Assembly (NCBI GenBank): GCA_011090425.1
Contig: PHGD01000001.1
Location: 1-64,000 of the forward strand
Source: Nitrospira sp. LK70
Lineage (GTDB): Bacteria > Nitrospirota > Nitrospiria > Nitrospirales > Nitrospiraceae
Direction: 5' to 3'
DNA: 64,000 nucleotides
Below are positions 1-8,666 of this stretch, piece after piece (position 1 is the first letter of the stretch; the number at the start of each line of letters is the position of its first letter). The translations under genes and the position numbers were made by a program. Below the pieces are notes generated by a model. It did no database searches. It saw only the letters and a list, made by a program, of their open reading frames with translations, and was not told the origin of the DNA.

Positions 1-510
1 GCCAATACGTATGAATCTTGCCATCCTTGTGGCGTGTCGTATGGCGCAGATACATCCTGCGTTCCATATGGACTGAGCGCCCCGTTCACGTCAATGGGGT
101 TGGTCGGCACTACATCGTGGTTTCACGTAGGTGGTCTTAAGTCTATCGCGGGGTTGCGCGAACGCAGAGGGCGAAAAAAGACTCCGAGGTGACCGAACTG
201 CGGAAGTTGGGCTAACTCCAAGTGCAACACGGCAAGCTCGGACGGGCTACGGTGTTGCGGGAAAGGAAGCTGCCGAGAAGCAATGTCGGAGGTTTCTGTG
301 AGAGGGTTACCCGGAGCTGGCGCACTCGGCCGATGGCTCCGACTCCAGCCGGCGAGAGCAGGGCCTTTTTGACGCGCACCCCGATCTTGCTCAGCTAGCC
401 CACATTATGCCTGAGCACTTCCGTTGCGATTGTCGATTCGCCGCTACGACAGGCCAACATGCGGAGTCGAAGGCAACAGACCTCTCCGCCGCGATGCGAT
501 CGAACGCGGC
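1..510. other. Stretch without a convincing gene
   Basis: No frame here has a recognisable product. The first forward frame is open from the window edge to a TGA near 190, giving about 63 residues with no family signature, so it may be the tail of a gene outside the window or chance. Frames over 395-900 on the other strand lie opposite pxpA and look like shadows. Confidence 0.4.
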
Positions 511-633
511 TCAATCGAAGCTTGGTATGGCGGGCGGCCTCCCCGCATTGCTGATCGCCATATCGCCCTGGGTTTTGCCGGTGGTGAGCCACCTTCCGTC
601 GACCACGATGATGTGGGTCGATGGCCGATTCAT
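511..633 (-). pseudogene. Possible decayed start of pxpC (5-oxoprolinase subunit C)
   Basis: The pxpA stop codon overlaps an ATG (ATGA) that opens a 40-residue frame. It contains WLTTGKTQGD and AGRPPAIPSFD, which line up loosely with the LTT-VQDLGR and G-PP-GA-D segments at the N-terminus of PxpC/KipA proteins. A TGA then ends it, and the same frame continues after the stop with AAFDRIA, also compatible with the family. PxpC normally accompanies PxpB and PxpA to form the ATP-dependent 5-oxoprolinase, and no other pxpC is visible. The match is short and made by eye, so this remains a guess; a chance coupled ORF is the alternative. Confidence 0.25.
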
Positions 634-1394
634 TTCGCGATGGATACCGGGGCAATGCTGATGCCGGCTGATTCAATCTCGTTTCTGACGAGTCGGACGA
701 ATTCCACTCCCTGTGGTGTGTCGGCGTGAATGCACAGACTATCGGCGTGCAGGGTGATGCGGTGACCCTCAATGCCCGTGACATAGCCTGACAGGATCTC
801 ACGCAATTGCCGACGAACTTGCCGCTCGTTCTTGAGGAGAGCCCCTGGTTCAGAGCGCGACACCAGGGAACCATCCGATCGGTATGCTCGATCAGCAAAG
901 GCTTCCTGAACCACAGTCAAACCGACCTTCTTTCCACACTCAACTAAAACCGATCCAGCAAGGGCGTAGAGTAGGAGGTGTCGGTTGAACGATGTGACGG
1001 CTCGTGCGACGGCATCTGCGATTGTCTGATCCCTTGCTGCTAAGTTATAGAGTGCGCCATGAAGTTTCACGTGGGTGACGGTCAGATGATCCAATGCCAA
1101 CACGTCGGTAAGAGTCTTCAGTTGTCTGGTCACCAGTGATTCAATCTCTTCTGAAGAGGCTCGACGCTCTCCGCGACCGAAATCTTGGGCATCAGGAAAC
1201 CCTGGATGTGCGCCGATGGCAGTGCTGTTGTGCGACGCCAGTCTGGCTGTTCGGCTCATGAGCGTGGGATTGCCGGCATGGACGCCACAAGCGATATTCA
1301 CTGAGGTGATCAGCGGCATAAGTTGCGCTTCGAGTGTCAGAAACTCTTCGCTCTCGTACTCACCCATGTCGCTGTTCAAATCAATGGTCGTCAT
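630..1394 (-). CDS. pxpA: 5-oxoprolinase subunit PxpA (LamB/YcsF family)
   Basis: A 254-residue protein of the LamB/YcsF family, at the usual length. It opens with TTIDLNSDMGE, followed by ITSVNIACGVHAGNP and later IGAHPGFPDAQDFGR, the sugar-deacetylase-like metal-binding signatures of this family. PxpA works with PxpB and PxpC to hydrolyse 5-oxoproline (pyroglutamate) to glutamate with ATP in the cytoplasm. Its start overlaps the end of pxpB by 14 bases, so the two are translated from one message. The usual partner PxpC is missing or decayed just downstream, which puts the activity of the complex in doubt. Family assignment is firm. Confidence 0.9.
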   Translation of the reverse strand: MTTIDLNSDMGEYESEEFLTLEAQLMPLITSVNIACGVHAGNPTLMSRTARLASHNSTAIGAHPGFPDAQDFGRGERRASSEEIESLVTRQLKTLTDVLALDHLTVTHVKLHGALYNLAARDQTIADAVARAVTSFNRHLLLYALAGSVLVECGKKVGLTVVQEAFADRAYRSDGSLVSRSEPGALLKNERQVRRQLREILSGYVTGIEGHRITLHADSLCIHADTPQGVEFVRLVRNEIESAGISIAPVSIAK

Positions 1395-2124
1395 GCTGTG
1401 TCTCGCGGGTCAGACGATCGAACTCTTTCCGGTCGATGGGTTTGAATCGGACGAGGTCACCTGGTTTGAGTAGGAAGGGAGTCGCTCCGGTTTTGCGATA
1501 GATGGCGATCGGTGTTCGGCCGATCAGTTGCCAACCTCCAGGAGTGGCGCTGGGATAGATGCCGGTTTGGCGCTCGGCAATGCCGACGGATCCGGCTGGG
1601 ACTTTCGTACGCGGAGTCGAGCGACGAGGCATGGCCAAACGGTCAGGGATCGGACCCAAATAGGGAAAACCGGGACTGAACCCGAGCATATAAACGCGAT
1701 AGGGCATCGATGTGTGCAAGGCGATCACATCTGCCGGCCTTAGGTCTGCGAATGCTGCAACCTCCTCCAGGTCGGGCCCCCATTCGCCGCCATACAAGAC
1801 GGGAATCTCGTGGAGAGGGTCGTTCGATTCGCTTTCCTGTGGCCCAGGTCGAGGCAGGCCGCGTAGTTTCTTAGTCAATACGGACAAACTCCACTGAAAC
1901 GGATCGAAAAAAATGGTGACTGACCGATAAGTGGGCACAATATCCAGGATGCCGGCCCACCCTTGATCGCCGACCATCTTTGCAAATGAGATGGTTCGTG
2001 CGTTGGTCGATGGATCGATCTCGTTGCCGAATTCGATCGTGATTGCCGAGTCGCCAAGCGGCAGGATGCGGAACATCCCTTTGGAGGTTCGACTTCGACC
2101 TCTTGCCTGATTGGATGGAGGCAT
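1381..2124 (-). CDS. pxpB: 5-oxoprolinase subunit PxpB (KipI family)
   Basis: A 247-residue member of the allophanate hydrolase subunit 1/KipI family. It contains RILPLGDSAITIEFG near the start and the hallmark YMLGFSPGFPYLG around residue 150, followed by P-R-x-TPRTKVPAGSVGIA. PxpB contributes to ATP-dependent 5-oxoproline cleavage; the Bacillus homologue KipI also inhibits the sporulation kinase KinA. The start is uncertain: an internal ATG at 2076 would begin at MFRILPLGDS, as most family members do, and neither start has a clear ribosome site. It lies 39 bases after the amine oxidase gene and overlaps pxpA, so the three may form one operon. Confidence 0.88.
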   Translation of the reverse strand: MPPSNQARGRSRTSKGMFRILPLGDSAITIEFGNEIDPSTNARTISFAKMVGDQGWAGILDIVPTYRSVTIFFDPFQWSLSVLTKKLRGLPRPGPQESESNDPLHEIPVLYGGEWGPDLEEVAAFADLRPADVIALHTSMPYRVYMLGFSPGFPYLGPIPDRLAMPRRSTPRTKVPAGSVGIAERQTGIYPSATPGGWQLIGRTPIAIYRKTGATPFLLKPGDLVRFKPIDRKEFDRLTRETQHDDH

Positions 2125-2163
2125 GGGCTAGGGCACCAACCGCATGGAGTCACGGAACCGGGA

Positions 2164-3807
2164 TCAACGAGTCTTGCTTGTGGCTAGGATGGATTGGGCA
2201 GCGGCTATACCAGAAAGAGCCGCGCCTTCCATGAATCCCTGCCATTCATAGAACGAGTTCGTGTGCTCCCCGGCGAAGAGGAGATTGCCGGCCGCCAACC
2301 CCTCCAATCCAGCCATGGTCGTGAATTGACCGGGACGGTAGCAGGTATAGCTGCCTTTCGTCAGCGGATTCGAAGGCCAATGTTCGAGGTGCGCAAGATA
2401 CTGTCCCTGGATGATTGTGGCAGCGCCGGCTGTGTTTGGGTATACGATATCCAAATCGCTCAAAAACCGCTGAGCTTCCGTCTGGACCATATTCCGGTTC
2501 AAACCCGCACCTCGCGCGCCGCTGGAATAGTCAGTCAATACGCCTCCGGTCTCTGTGCCCCTTGACGGATTGGTTTCCCATGTCGTCTGTACATTCGCAA
2601 GGTCTGCATAGATGGTTCCGTTTCCTCCCAACGCGCGCCACGGTCGACTCGAAAAGCCGATCATCAGCTTGGCATTGGTGCCGTAACCGAGTCCTTGAAT
2701 GGTCGTCAGTTGATTTGGAGGGATCGCGAGACTGGGATCGAGCTCCACTTTACGCAGCAGAGTAAAGGGGATCGCCAACAGGGCGACATCGTGCGTCTTG
2801 GCAACGGTGCGACTGCCCATGTGGAACGTTAGTTCGATTCGCCCGTCGCTCAGGCGGCGGACTCGCATCAGCTCGCGTTCATAGGTGATTTGCCCGGAGA
2901 GTTCACTGGTTAATCCTTCAACGATCCCGTCGTTGCCGTCTGCCAGATGGTATCGTTCGTCGCTGGAGCCGAACGGTTTGAACGTTGAACGGCTGTCGGT
3001 AGGAATGAATAAGAGAAAATTTAGACAGCTCTGTTCTGTTGCCGTAAGTCCATATTCTGCCTCATAGGCTGCCACAATGGCGGCCTTGGCCACGAGGCCT
3101 GCTGGGACGCCGCCTCCGTTCTGCCCTTCCAGATAGGCCAGCAGATCCGTACGGTCCAGCGCCACATCATTGGCTGTGTGAGAGCGGGCTGTGACTTCTC
3201 GGGACAGGCGATTGAGGTCCCTTCGTATCACCGACAGGAAATCACGAAACTCTGACACAATCGCGGCTTCTGAATACCGTTGGCCGAAGAAATGGTAGAA
3301 GACATTGCCCGGCTGTCTATTCACCTCCTCCAGAGCCAGGCCGAATCGTTTGGCGTAGTCCAGCATAGTCTTGTGCGAATTGTCGATGAGCTCGCCGCCT
3401 CGTTCCGCCACCTGACCAGGGAAGAAGCCTCGTAGCGACCAACAGCGACCGCCGGTCCTTGTGGCTGCGTCATAGATGGAAGTCCGGATGCCGTGGGTCT
3501 TGAGTGTATCGGCGCAAGCCAATCCGGCGAGCCCTGCACCGACGATACCGACGGAGAGGGAGGAGGGGAGTGGCTTGGCATCGGTGATGCGGAGAGGAAA
3601 ACCCGTGATTGTCCCGAGGGCGAACGTTGCGCCCGTCGCCCCCGCGCCGAGCAAAAATTGGCGTCGGGAAATCGTGGGAGAAACCTCGGTCTGAGTGGAT
3701 GCTTGGAGCGTTCCGATGGCATCAGCATTTGAACATCCTCGACTCTCAGCCAGCATGGCCGCAGCCATCAATCGCGCGAATGAATGGAATGCAGCACTCC
3801 GAGCCAT
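2164..3807 (-). CDS. FAD-dependent amine oxidase, Tat-exported
   Basis: A 547-residue flavin monoamine oxidase-type protein. Residues about 47-72 form a twin-arginine signal (SRRQFLLGAGATGATFALG), implying export in folded, FAD-loaded form. The Rossmann dinucleotide motif VGIVGAGLAGLACAD follows at about 85-100, with TGGRCWS after it, and a C-terminal FAD-binding segment LLFAGEHTNSFYEWQGFMEGA. Such enzymes oxidise amines or L-amino acids with oxygen, releasing aldehyde or keto acid, ammonia and peroxide; the substrate cannot be read from the sequence. The region before the Tat signal is unusually long, so a later start is possible. It precedes pxpB-pxpA on the same strand, compatible with amino acid salvage, which is inference. 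Confidence 0.85.
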   Translation of the reverse strand: MARSAAFHSFARLMAAAMLAESRGCSNADAIGTLQASTQTEVSPTISRRQFLLGAGATGATFALGTITGFPLRITDAKPLPSSLSVGIVGAGLAGLACADTLKTHGIRTSIYDAATRTGGRCWSLRGFFPGQVAERGGELIDNSHKTMLDYAKRFGLALEEVNRQPGNVFYHFFGQRYSEAAIVSEFRDFLSVIRRDLNRLSREVTARSHTANDVALDRTDLLAYLEGQNGGGVPAGLVAKAAIVAAYEAEYGLTATEQSCLNFLLFIPTDSRSTFKPFGSSDERYHLADGNDGIVEGLTSELSGQITYERELMRVRRLSDGRIELTFHMGSRTVAKTHDVALLAIPFTLLRKVELDPSLAIPPNQLTTIQGLGYGTNAKLMIGFSSRPWRALGGNGTIYADLANVQTTWETNPSRGTETGGVLTDYSSGARGAGLNRNMVQTEAQRFLSDLDIVYPNTAGAATIIQGQYLAHLEHWPSNPLTKGSYTCYRPGQFTTMAGLEGLAAGNLLFAGEHTNSFYEWQGFMEGAALSGIAAAQSILATSKTR

Positions 3808-3916
3808 CGAACCCTCTTCCGGTTGGTGGCCAATCGAGAGTGAGTATCTTACAGAACGGCGGGGGAGGTGAAAAGAGGTGAGATGGAGATGGCCATTACC
3901 GATGGCTGTCGTCGGG

Positions 3917-4120
3917 CTACCGTTGCGAATCCATTGATCGATCGCCTAATCCGAAGCTTCCAATTACGCCCTTTTCGACATAGAGAAGCGTGCGGCCTAT
4001 TCCCATCGGCATGGGGAATTTGATGATAAGGGTCATCCGGTCGGGGAGGTCCTCGGAATCATCGGCAAAGCGAGGTTGTGATCTGGCAGAATCGCCGAGC
4101 GGGAGCGTCAGCTCCCTCAT
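3917..4120 (-). CDS. Small hypothetical protein coupled to bactofilin
   Basis: A 67-residue frame whose ATG overlaps the bactofilin stop codon (ATGA), the arrangement of translationally coupled genes. The product has no recognisable domain or membrane segment. The overlap is the only support; it could be a remnant or not translated. Confidence 0.35.
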   Translation of the reverse strand: MRELTLPLGDSARSQPRFADDSEDLPDRMTLIIKFPMPMGIGRTLLYVEKGVIGSFGLGDRSMDSQR

Positions 4121-4566
4121 TCACTTTCAATCAGCACAGGCCGAGATGAACTGAGCCGGTGTGAAAAATCTGGTAGGACCATGGTCGATTGCTGCAATTC
4201 GTCGACCACCGGATGGGAACCCATGTCGATCGAACCCTTGAAGAACGCCCCCTCTTCCATTGAAAACGACGGAGCGGAGACATCCCCGAGTAGGACGGCG
4301 GACTTGAGCAGTTGAATCTTGCTGGTGGCACTCACATTGCCATGGATCTTCCCTCTGCTCACAATCGTCTCGGCGATAATCGAACCACGGACGACCGCAT
4401 TTTCGCCGATGACCAACATTCCTTTGGCGTGGATTTCTCCTTCGATGGAACTATCGAGTTGAACGGTACTGTGAAAGTGGACGATGCCTTTAAAGGTGAC
4501 GTCCTTCCCTAAAACAGTAAAGTTTCCGTTATCCGATTCCATCTCGCCTTTCTTTTTGTCCCACAT
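4117..4566 (-). CDS. Bactofilin (polymer-forming cytoskeletal protein)
   Basis: A 149-residue bactofilin (formerly DUF583). The core, roughly residues 20-125, carries the repeating short beta-helix pattern typical of the family (FKGIVHFHSTVQLDSSIEGEI, then VIGENAVVRGSIIAETIVSRGKIHGNV). Bactofilins polymerise without nucleotides at the inner membrane face and scaffold cell-shape or envelope enzymes. I chose ATG 4566 (MWDKKKGE) because AGAGGA lies seven bases before it; an ATG nine codons upstream lacks a site. The product has a short polar tail after the beta-helix. It is followed by a small coupled ORF and diverges from the DUF423 gene. Confidence 0.87.
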   Translation of the reverse strand: MWDKKKGEMESDNGNFTVLGKDVTFKGIVHFHSTVQLDSSIEGEIHAKGMLVIGENAVVRGSIIAETIVSRGKIHGNVSATSKIQLLKSAVLLGDVSAPSFSMEEGAFFKGSIDMGSHPVVDELQQSTMVLPDFSHRLSSSRPVLIESE

Positions 4567-4813
4567 GATGATCCTCTTTCGGAGTGGTTTCAACAGAAAT
4601 GGAAGCTCACCATACAGGAGTCGGAAGAAAGAATCAAAGGCAGATTTTTGGAATGCAGCATGGGCAAAGCGGAAAGGTGTTTCTTGGTAGAGATCGCAGA
4701 GAATAGATCATGAGCTCGTGTGTCGTCCGAACGGTGTCTCGTGATGGAGTATTCGGCTGGGATCGCGTATGATCCGACCGTTCCGCAACCGGAGGTTCAG
4801 GGAGCCGGACAGG

Positions 4814-5206
4814 ATGGATGGTGATGCATCATCTCGGTGGGTACTGTGTATCGGCTGTATCAGCGCTGGACTTGGAGTGGCAGCCGGCGCGTTCGGGGCT
4901 CATATGCTGAAAGGCACGTTGGATCAGCCGATGTTGGCCGTCTATGATACGGCTACTCGTTACCAGATGTATCACGCCTTCGGCATGGTCCTGAGTGGCT
5001 TTGCTGCTCGCATCTGGCGCGATGCCGGAGCAGTCAAGGCCGGGTGGATGTTTCTGGCCGGGACGCTCTTGTTCTCCGGGAGTCTCTATGGAGTGTCGCT
5101 GTTGGGAGTGCGCTGGCTCGGAGCTGTGACACCGGTCGGCGGCGCATTATTCATTATCGGCTGGTGTGTGCTGGCTTGGCGAGCCTGGCGTGGGCCAGGA
5201 TGTTGA
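4814..5206 (+). CDS. DUF423 membrane protein
   Basis: A 130-residue protein of the DUF423 family (YgdD/TMEM256-like). It has four predicted membrane segments and the family signature AAGAFGAHMLKGTLD followed by YDTATRYQMYHAFGM. Its function is unknown in bacteria. The ATG at 4814 is preceded by GGGAG at proper spacing, better than the upstream in-frame ATG at 4769. The last codons (GGA TGT TGA) are supplied by a terminally inverted repeat element that begins at 5197, so the insertion provided the stop codon and probably replaced the native C-terminus. Confidence 0.85.
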   Translation: MDGDASSRWVLCIGCISAGLGVAAGAFGAHMLKGTLDQPMLAVYDTATRYQMYHAFGMVLSGFAARIWRDAGAVKAGWMFLAGTLLFSGSLYGVSLLGVRWLGAVTPVGGALFIIGWCVLAWRAWRGPGC

Positions 5207-5317
5207 AAAAGTCCACCAGCTTTGTTCTCGCATTGCTCAAAACCTCAATGTACCAACCGCGTACGACTCGGTCTTTCGCTCGCTGCGGCCTCGCTGGATG
5301 GCCTTTTTGAACATCCT
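5197..5317. repeat. Dispersed terminally inverted repeat (MITE-like), copy 1
   Basis: A 121-bp unit bounded by AGGATGTTGAAAAAG and its near-inverse CTTTTTGAACATCCT. It shares its ends and most of its interior (TCGCTCGCTGCGGCC, CTGGATGGCC) with a second copy at 11215. It encodes no protein and sits immediately after a gene, as small non-autonomous elements or REP-like transcription-end elements often do. Confidence 0.75.
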
Positions 5318-5354
5318 GCCAGCATGGGCACCAAAAGAAATCCTGACGATTCTG

Positions 5355-6350
5355 TTAAGGCCGGCAGGCTGCTGTACGTTTGCCGCTGATTGATCCCCAT
5401 CCTCCCATGTTGTTCACAAATGACCCTTCGATCTTCGTATTGTCCTTGATGAACAGTAAACTGTCTTCTTGGATGTGCCCGTTCTGCTCCCATCGCAAGT
5501 AAATGCTGTCGGCAAGAATGATCATTTCCGACAGTGCTGGAATAGTGGCCGGCACCTGTCCGTCAGGAGGAAAGACCAGCGTGTTTTTCTGATCCTCGTG
5601 GTGCTGGTGATTGTGAATGGTCCACTGCCAAGTCCCGCAGAGCCGAGCCCGGCCTTTCGCCTGCCTGATGCGCTCTTTCCAGCCATAGATTTCCCACCAA
5701 GCGGCGAGGGCCTGCTGGCTGGATTCAAATACCGTGCGTTCGGCTGCCAACAGAAGATCCGTGTTTTGATGACCTGTTGTCGGTTGGGAGGTTCGAAGGG
5801 TCTGGTCCTCTTGGGTGATGCGGAGCAGATCTGAAAGCGCTGCGCTTCGGCTGCGATCACGCAACCACTCTTGTCGTGCAGCAGGAGGTGGAAGCACGGC
5901 AGAGGATGGCCCCACATCCTGACGGATTGAATCGGCCAACTGCCATGCAGCCAGCGCCGCCATCAATTCATAGACCGTCTGGGATAATTCGGCCAGCTTC
6001 AGCTCATTGACCATTTTGCTCGGGAGTCGTTTGGCACCCAGCGCTCCTGCCGCATCTCTCAGGCCGAGAGCAGGGCCGATGGCCGTGGTGAAGACGGTCA
6101 TGGCCTTCTCGTCCGAATCGATCGGAGCGAACTGGTCGGCACGCTGACCGACCTGTTGGGCCAGCAACGCCGGTGACGCTCGTTCCTCAGCGAGTGTTGG
6201 CGACAGCGTGAGAATTGATAGTCCCATGACCAGGAAGAAACCGGTCATGGTAGGGTGACGCCAGCTGCGACCTCGCCGAAGGCTGAGGGGTTTCGTGCCA
6301 TCGACATCTGTGCGGGTCTGAAAACGAAGCGGCGGTCTACGTCGGGTCAT
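5355..6350 (-). CDS. Secreted hypothetical protein
   Basis: A protein of about 331 residues that I do not recognise. After a short basic start (MTRRRPPLRF) it has a hydrophobic segment (TGFFLVMGLSILTLSPTLAEE) that looks like a signal peptide with cleavage after LAEE or nearby. The middle is helical and Gln/Ala rich; the C-terminal ~90 residues (LCGTWQWTIHNH ... GSFVNNMGGWGSISGKR) read like a small beta-barrel domain of the type found in ligand- or inhibitor-binding proteins. The start at 6350 is chosen because its ATG overlaps the stop of the upstream hydrolase gene (ATGA), so the two are probably co-translated. Confidence 0.6.
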   Translation of the reverse strand: MTRRRPPLRFQTRTDVDGTKPLSLRRGRSWRHPTMTGFFLVMGLSILTLSPTLAEERASPALLAQQVGQRADQFAPIDSDEKAMTVFTTAIGPALGLRDAAGALGAKRLPSKMVNELKLAELSQTVYELMAALAAWQLADSIRQDVGPSSAVLPPPAARQEWLRDRSRSAALSDLLRITQEDQTLRTSQPTTGHQNTDLLLAAERTVFESSQQALAAWWEIYGWKERIRQAKGRARLCGTWQWTIHNHQHHEDQKNTLVFPPDGQVPATIPALSEMIILADSIYLRWEQNGHIQEDSLLFIKDNTKIEGSFVNNMGGWGSISGKRTAACRP

Positions 6351-7147
6351 GTTCCTTGAAGGCAAGATTTCAGGAAGCTCGCAGTCCGCTCCCAAGCGAG
6401 GGCCGAACTGTCGGGATCATAGGCCTGAGGCTTCATGTCATTACAGAAGGCGTGAGCTGCATCAGGGTAGAGATGAATCTCAACTCGCTTGCCATATTCG
6501 GCGGCTGCGCCGCGCAATTGTTCGACGTCATCCTGCGTGGCCCAGGTGTCCTTTCCTGCTTGGTGATACAGCACCGGTGAAAAAAGGTCTTTCATCAATG
6601 CGTTGGGTGTGACCGCCTTGCCGTAGTACGAGACGGCCGCGCGCAGCCGTTTCCGATGGCAGGCGAAACGGAGCGCATAGGAGCCCCCCATTCCATACCC
6701 TACGACTCCATGCATATTCCCCTTCGCGAAGTGGCGTGTATTGAGATACTCACAGCAGGAATTGATATCCGTCATGACATGTGCGTCGTTCTGACGTTCC
6801 AACAGAGCGGCTGCGACGTCATCGTCGGCGGTTACCATTCCTCCCAACCGTCCATAGAGGTTCGGAATGATCACCGCATACCCTTCACAGGCCAGACGGG
6901 CGCCGACATCCTTCATCTGTCCGGTCAATCCCCACCGATCATGCAGCAGGATGAGCCCTGGATAGGTCCCCGGTTCTTGCGGCCAGAACAAGAGACTATC
7001 GATTTGATGCTCCTTCGGCACCTTGGTCTTGAAGTAGGGATCGACCATTTGATCGGTTCGCGTAGGGATCGGCACGCCGCTTGAGAAACGCGCAGTTCCT
7101 GTTCCGATCTGTTCTAACGAAAAAAGGGCGCGGTGTGTTGTAGGCAT
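6347..7147 (-). CDS. Dienelactone hydrolase family protein lacking the nucleophile Cys
   Basis: A 266-residue alpha/beta-hydrolase of the dienelactone hydrolase family. The fold is clear from PGLILLHDRWGLTGQMKDVGARLA, the nucleophile-elbow segment VVGYGMGGSYALRFA, the acid-containing segment HQAGKDTWAT and DAAHAF with the catalytic His. In classical members the elbow reads G-x-C-x-G-G; here the Cys position is Gly152 (codon GGA), so ordinary ester hydrolysis by a thiol nucleophile is not expected. It may be a binding protein or use another residue. There is no obvious signal peptide. The downstream secreted protein overlaps its stop. Confidence 0.8.
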   Translation of the reverse strand: MPTTHRALFSLEQIGTGTARFSSGVPIPTRTDQMVDPYFKTKVPKEHQIDSLLFWPQEPGTYPGLILLHDRWGLTGQMKDVGARLACEGYAVIIPNLYGRLGGMVTADDDVAAALLERQNDAHVMTDINSCCEYLNTRHFAKGNMHGVVGYGMGGSYALRFACHRKRLRAAVSYYGKAVTPNALMKDLFSPVLYHQAGKDTWATQDDVEQLRGAAAEYGKRVEIHLYPDAAHAFCNDMKPQAYDPDSSALAWERTASFLKSCLQGT

Positions 7148-7280
7148 GGCGGGAATGTCTTACCGCAGCGGAATTGCACTCGACATGCGTTACTATATGA
7201 AGCCGCTTGCGGGAATGTCAAATGAGCGGCGTTGACTGATCGATGCTTCCGTTTTACTCTGAATCGGTTGTGAGGGACTC

Positions 7281-8270
7281 GTGAATCAGAATCGCATTGG
7301 TGTCGGGTTGATCGGGGTGGGCAGGCATGGGCTTCGTTATGCGCAGCACATCGTGCGCGACCTCCCGACTGCGTTTCTGAGCGCAGTCTGCCGGCGACAT
7401 CCTGAGCAGGGGTTTGATGTACCTGGAGCCCCACCGGTCAAGATCTATGGGGAGGCCCGGTCATTGATCGCCGACCCCACGGTTGACGTGGTCATTGTCG
7501 TCACTCCTCCCATATTTGCCCTGGAGATCTGTCGGTTGGCGGTCCAGGCCCGCAAACCGATGCTGGTTGAAAAACCGTTGGGGAGCACTGCGTCGGATGC
7601 CGATGCGATGGTCGCCTTAGCTCGTGGAGCTGATGTGCCCCTGATGACGGCGCAGACCCTCCGATTCGACAATACGATCCAGCACATGAAAATGCTCCAA
7701 CCTTGTATCGGGCGTTCGCAACAATTGGACTTACTGTTCCACATTGAGATACGACAAACAGCTCCCGACCATGTCGCTGGTTATGGGGGGCGGGGTGCGC
7801 TGCTGGAAATCGGAGTTCACATGCTCGATCTGGTTCGGTTCATGACCGGTGAAGAGGTGCAAGACGTGCGTTGCACGATGGACCGGCATCCCCCGCATGC
7901 GCCCGAAACGAGAGCCTCGGTTGATCTCACTACGATCGGGGGGACGACCTGCCGAATAGAAGTCGCCCGAGTTTTGGGGGCACGTGCCGGTCGAGCGATA
8001 TGGATCGGTTCAGAGGGGCGCGTGGAAGCCGACTGGATGCAGCGTCGAATTCGCTGTGTCGATACCGCCGGCGTCGAGACGGTGCATGCCGACCCTCCTC
8101 CGTCCCAGACGGTCCTTGCCGCTCTCACGGCCTTTTTGCAGGCGGTGGCAAATAATTGCTCCATGCCCATCACGGGGGAGGATGGGTGTCGTGCCGTGGA
8201 AATCGCCGAAGCCTGTTACCGGTCGGCCCAAGCAGGCGGCAAGCCGGCCACCCTTCCCCTTGCACACTAA
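7281..8270 (+). CDS. Gfo/Idh/MocA family oxidoreductase
   Basis: A 329-residue NAD(P)-binding oxidoreductase. The N-terminal Rossmann domain begins GVGLIGVGRHGLRYA and includes the family signature VEKPLG (residue ~95), with the catalytic-domain segment GGRGALLEIGVHMLDLVRFM around residue 170. Members reversibly oxidise sugars, inositols or related compounds; the substrate is not apparent. Translation most likely starts at GTG 7281, preceded by GAGGGA. The gene converges on the downstream small Lrp-like gene, and their ends overlap by four bases. It stands alone, so context gives no pathway. Confidence 0.88.
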   Translation: MNQNRIGVGLIGVGRHGLRYAQHIVRDLPTAFLSAVCRRHPEQGFDVPGAPPVKIYGEARSLIADPTVDVVIVVTPPIFALEICRLAVQARKPMLVEKPLGSTASDADAMVALARGADVPLMTAQTLRFDNTIQHMKMLQPCIGRSQQLDLLFHIEIRQTAPDHVAGYGGRGALLEIGVHMLDLVRFMTGEEVQDVRCTMDRHPPHAPETRASVDLTTIGGTTCRIEVARVLGARAGRAIWIGSEGRVEADWMQRRIRCVDTAGVETVHADPPPSQTVLAALTAFLQAVANNCSMPITGEDGCRAVEIAEACYRSAQAGGKPATLPLAH

Positions 8271-8503
8271 GGTTCTGCGACGATGTGGGTATCTGTCTCT
8301 TCGACACCGTCGATCGCATGGATCTTCGTGATGACGACATCGGAAAGCGCCCGTTCATCCTGGACGCTGATAAAGACAAAAATATCCGGACGGCCGAAGC
8401 AGGAGTGAGCCTGTTCCACGCCGGGTATTTGTTTCAGCGTACCGACCACGTCCTTGGTCCTTCCTGCTTTCACCTTAATGAGAATGTAGGCTCTTGTCGC
8501 CAC
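8267..8503 (-). CDS. Stand-alone Lrp/AsnC ligand-binding domain protein
   Basis: A 78-residue protein consisting only of the RAM domain found at the C-terminus of Lrp/AsnC regulators (TRAYILIKVKAGRTKDVVG ... GRPDIFVFISVQD). It has no helix-turn-helix. Such single-domain proteins form dimers or higher rings and bind small ligands such as amino acids; some act as accessory factors to full-length Lrp proteins. It converges on the oxidoreductase gene, overlapping it by four bases. Confidence 0.87.
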   Translation of the reverse strand: MATRAYILIKVKAGRTKDVVGTLKQIPGVEQAHSCFGRPDIFVFISVQDERALSDVVITKIHAIDGVEETDTHIVAEP

Positions 8504-8666
8504 GTGTCCCTCCTTGTAGGTTCGGACGTTCGTAAAACCCGCTTCGCCGCCCGCGTCGACGAATCTGCGAGGCGTGCGAGGCGAGCGTCATGCGTAATAA
8601 GGTCCAGAACGGCCATCTCTTTGTCGTGGGTGCGAGATGCAAGATGCGCCTCACGAGAGACATGAT

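Noticed and set aside
395-898. 167-codon frame on the minus strand
   Set aside because: Overlaps pxpA in another frame and has no recognisable motif.
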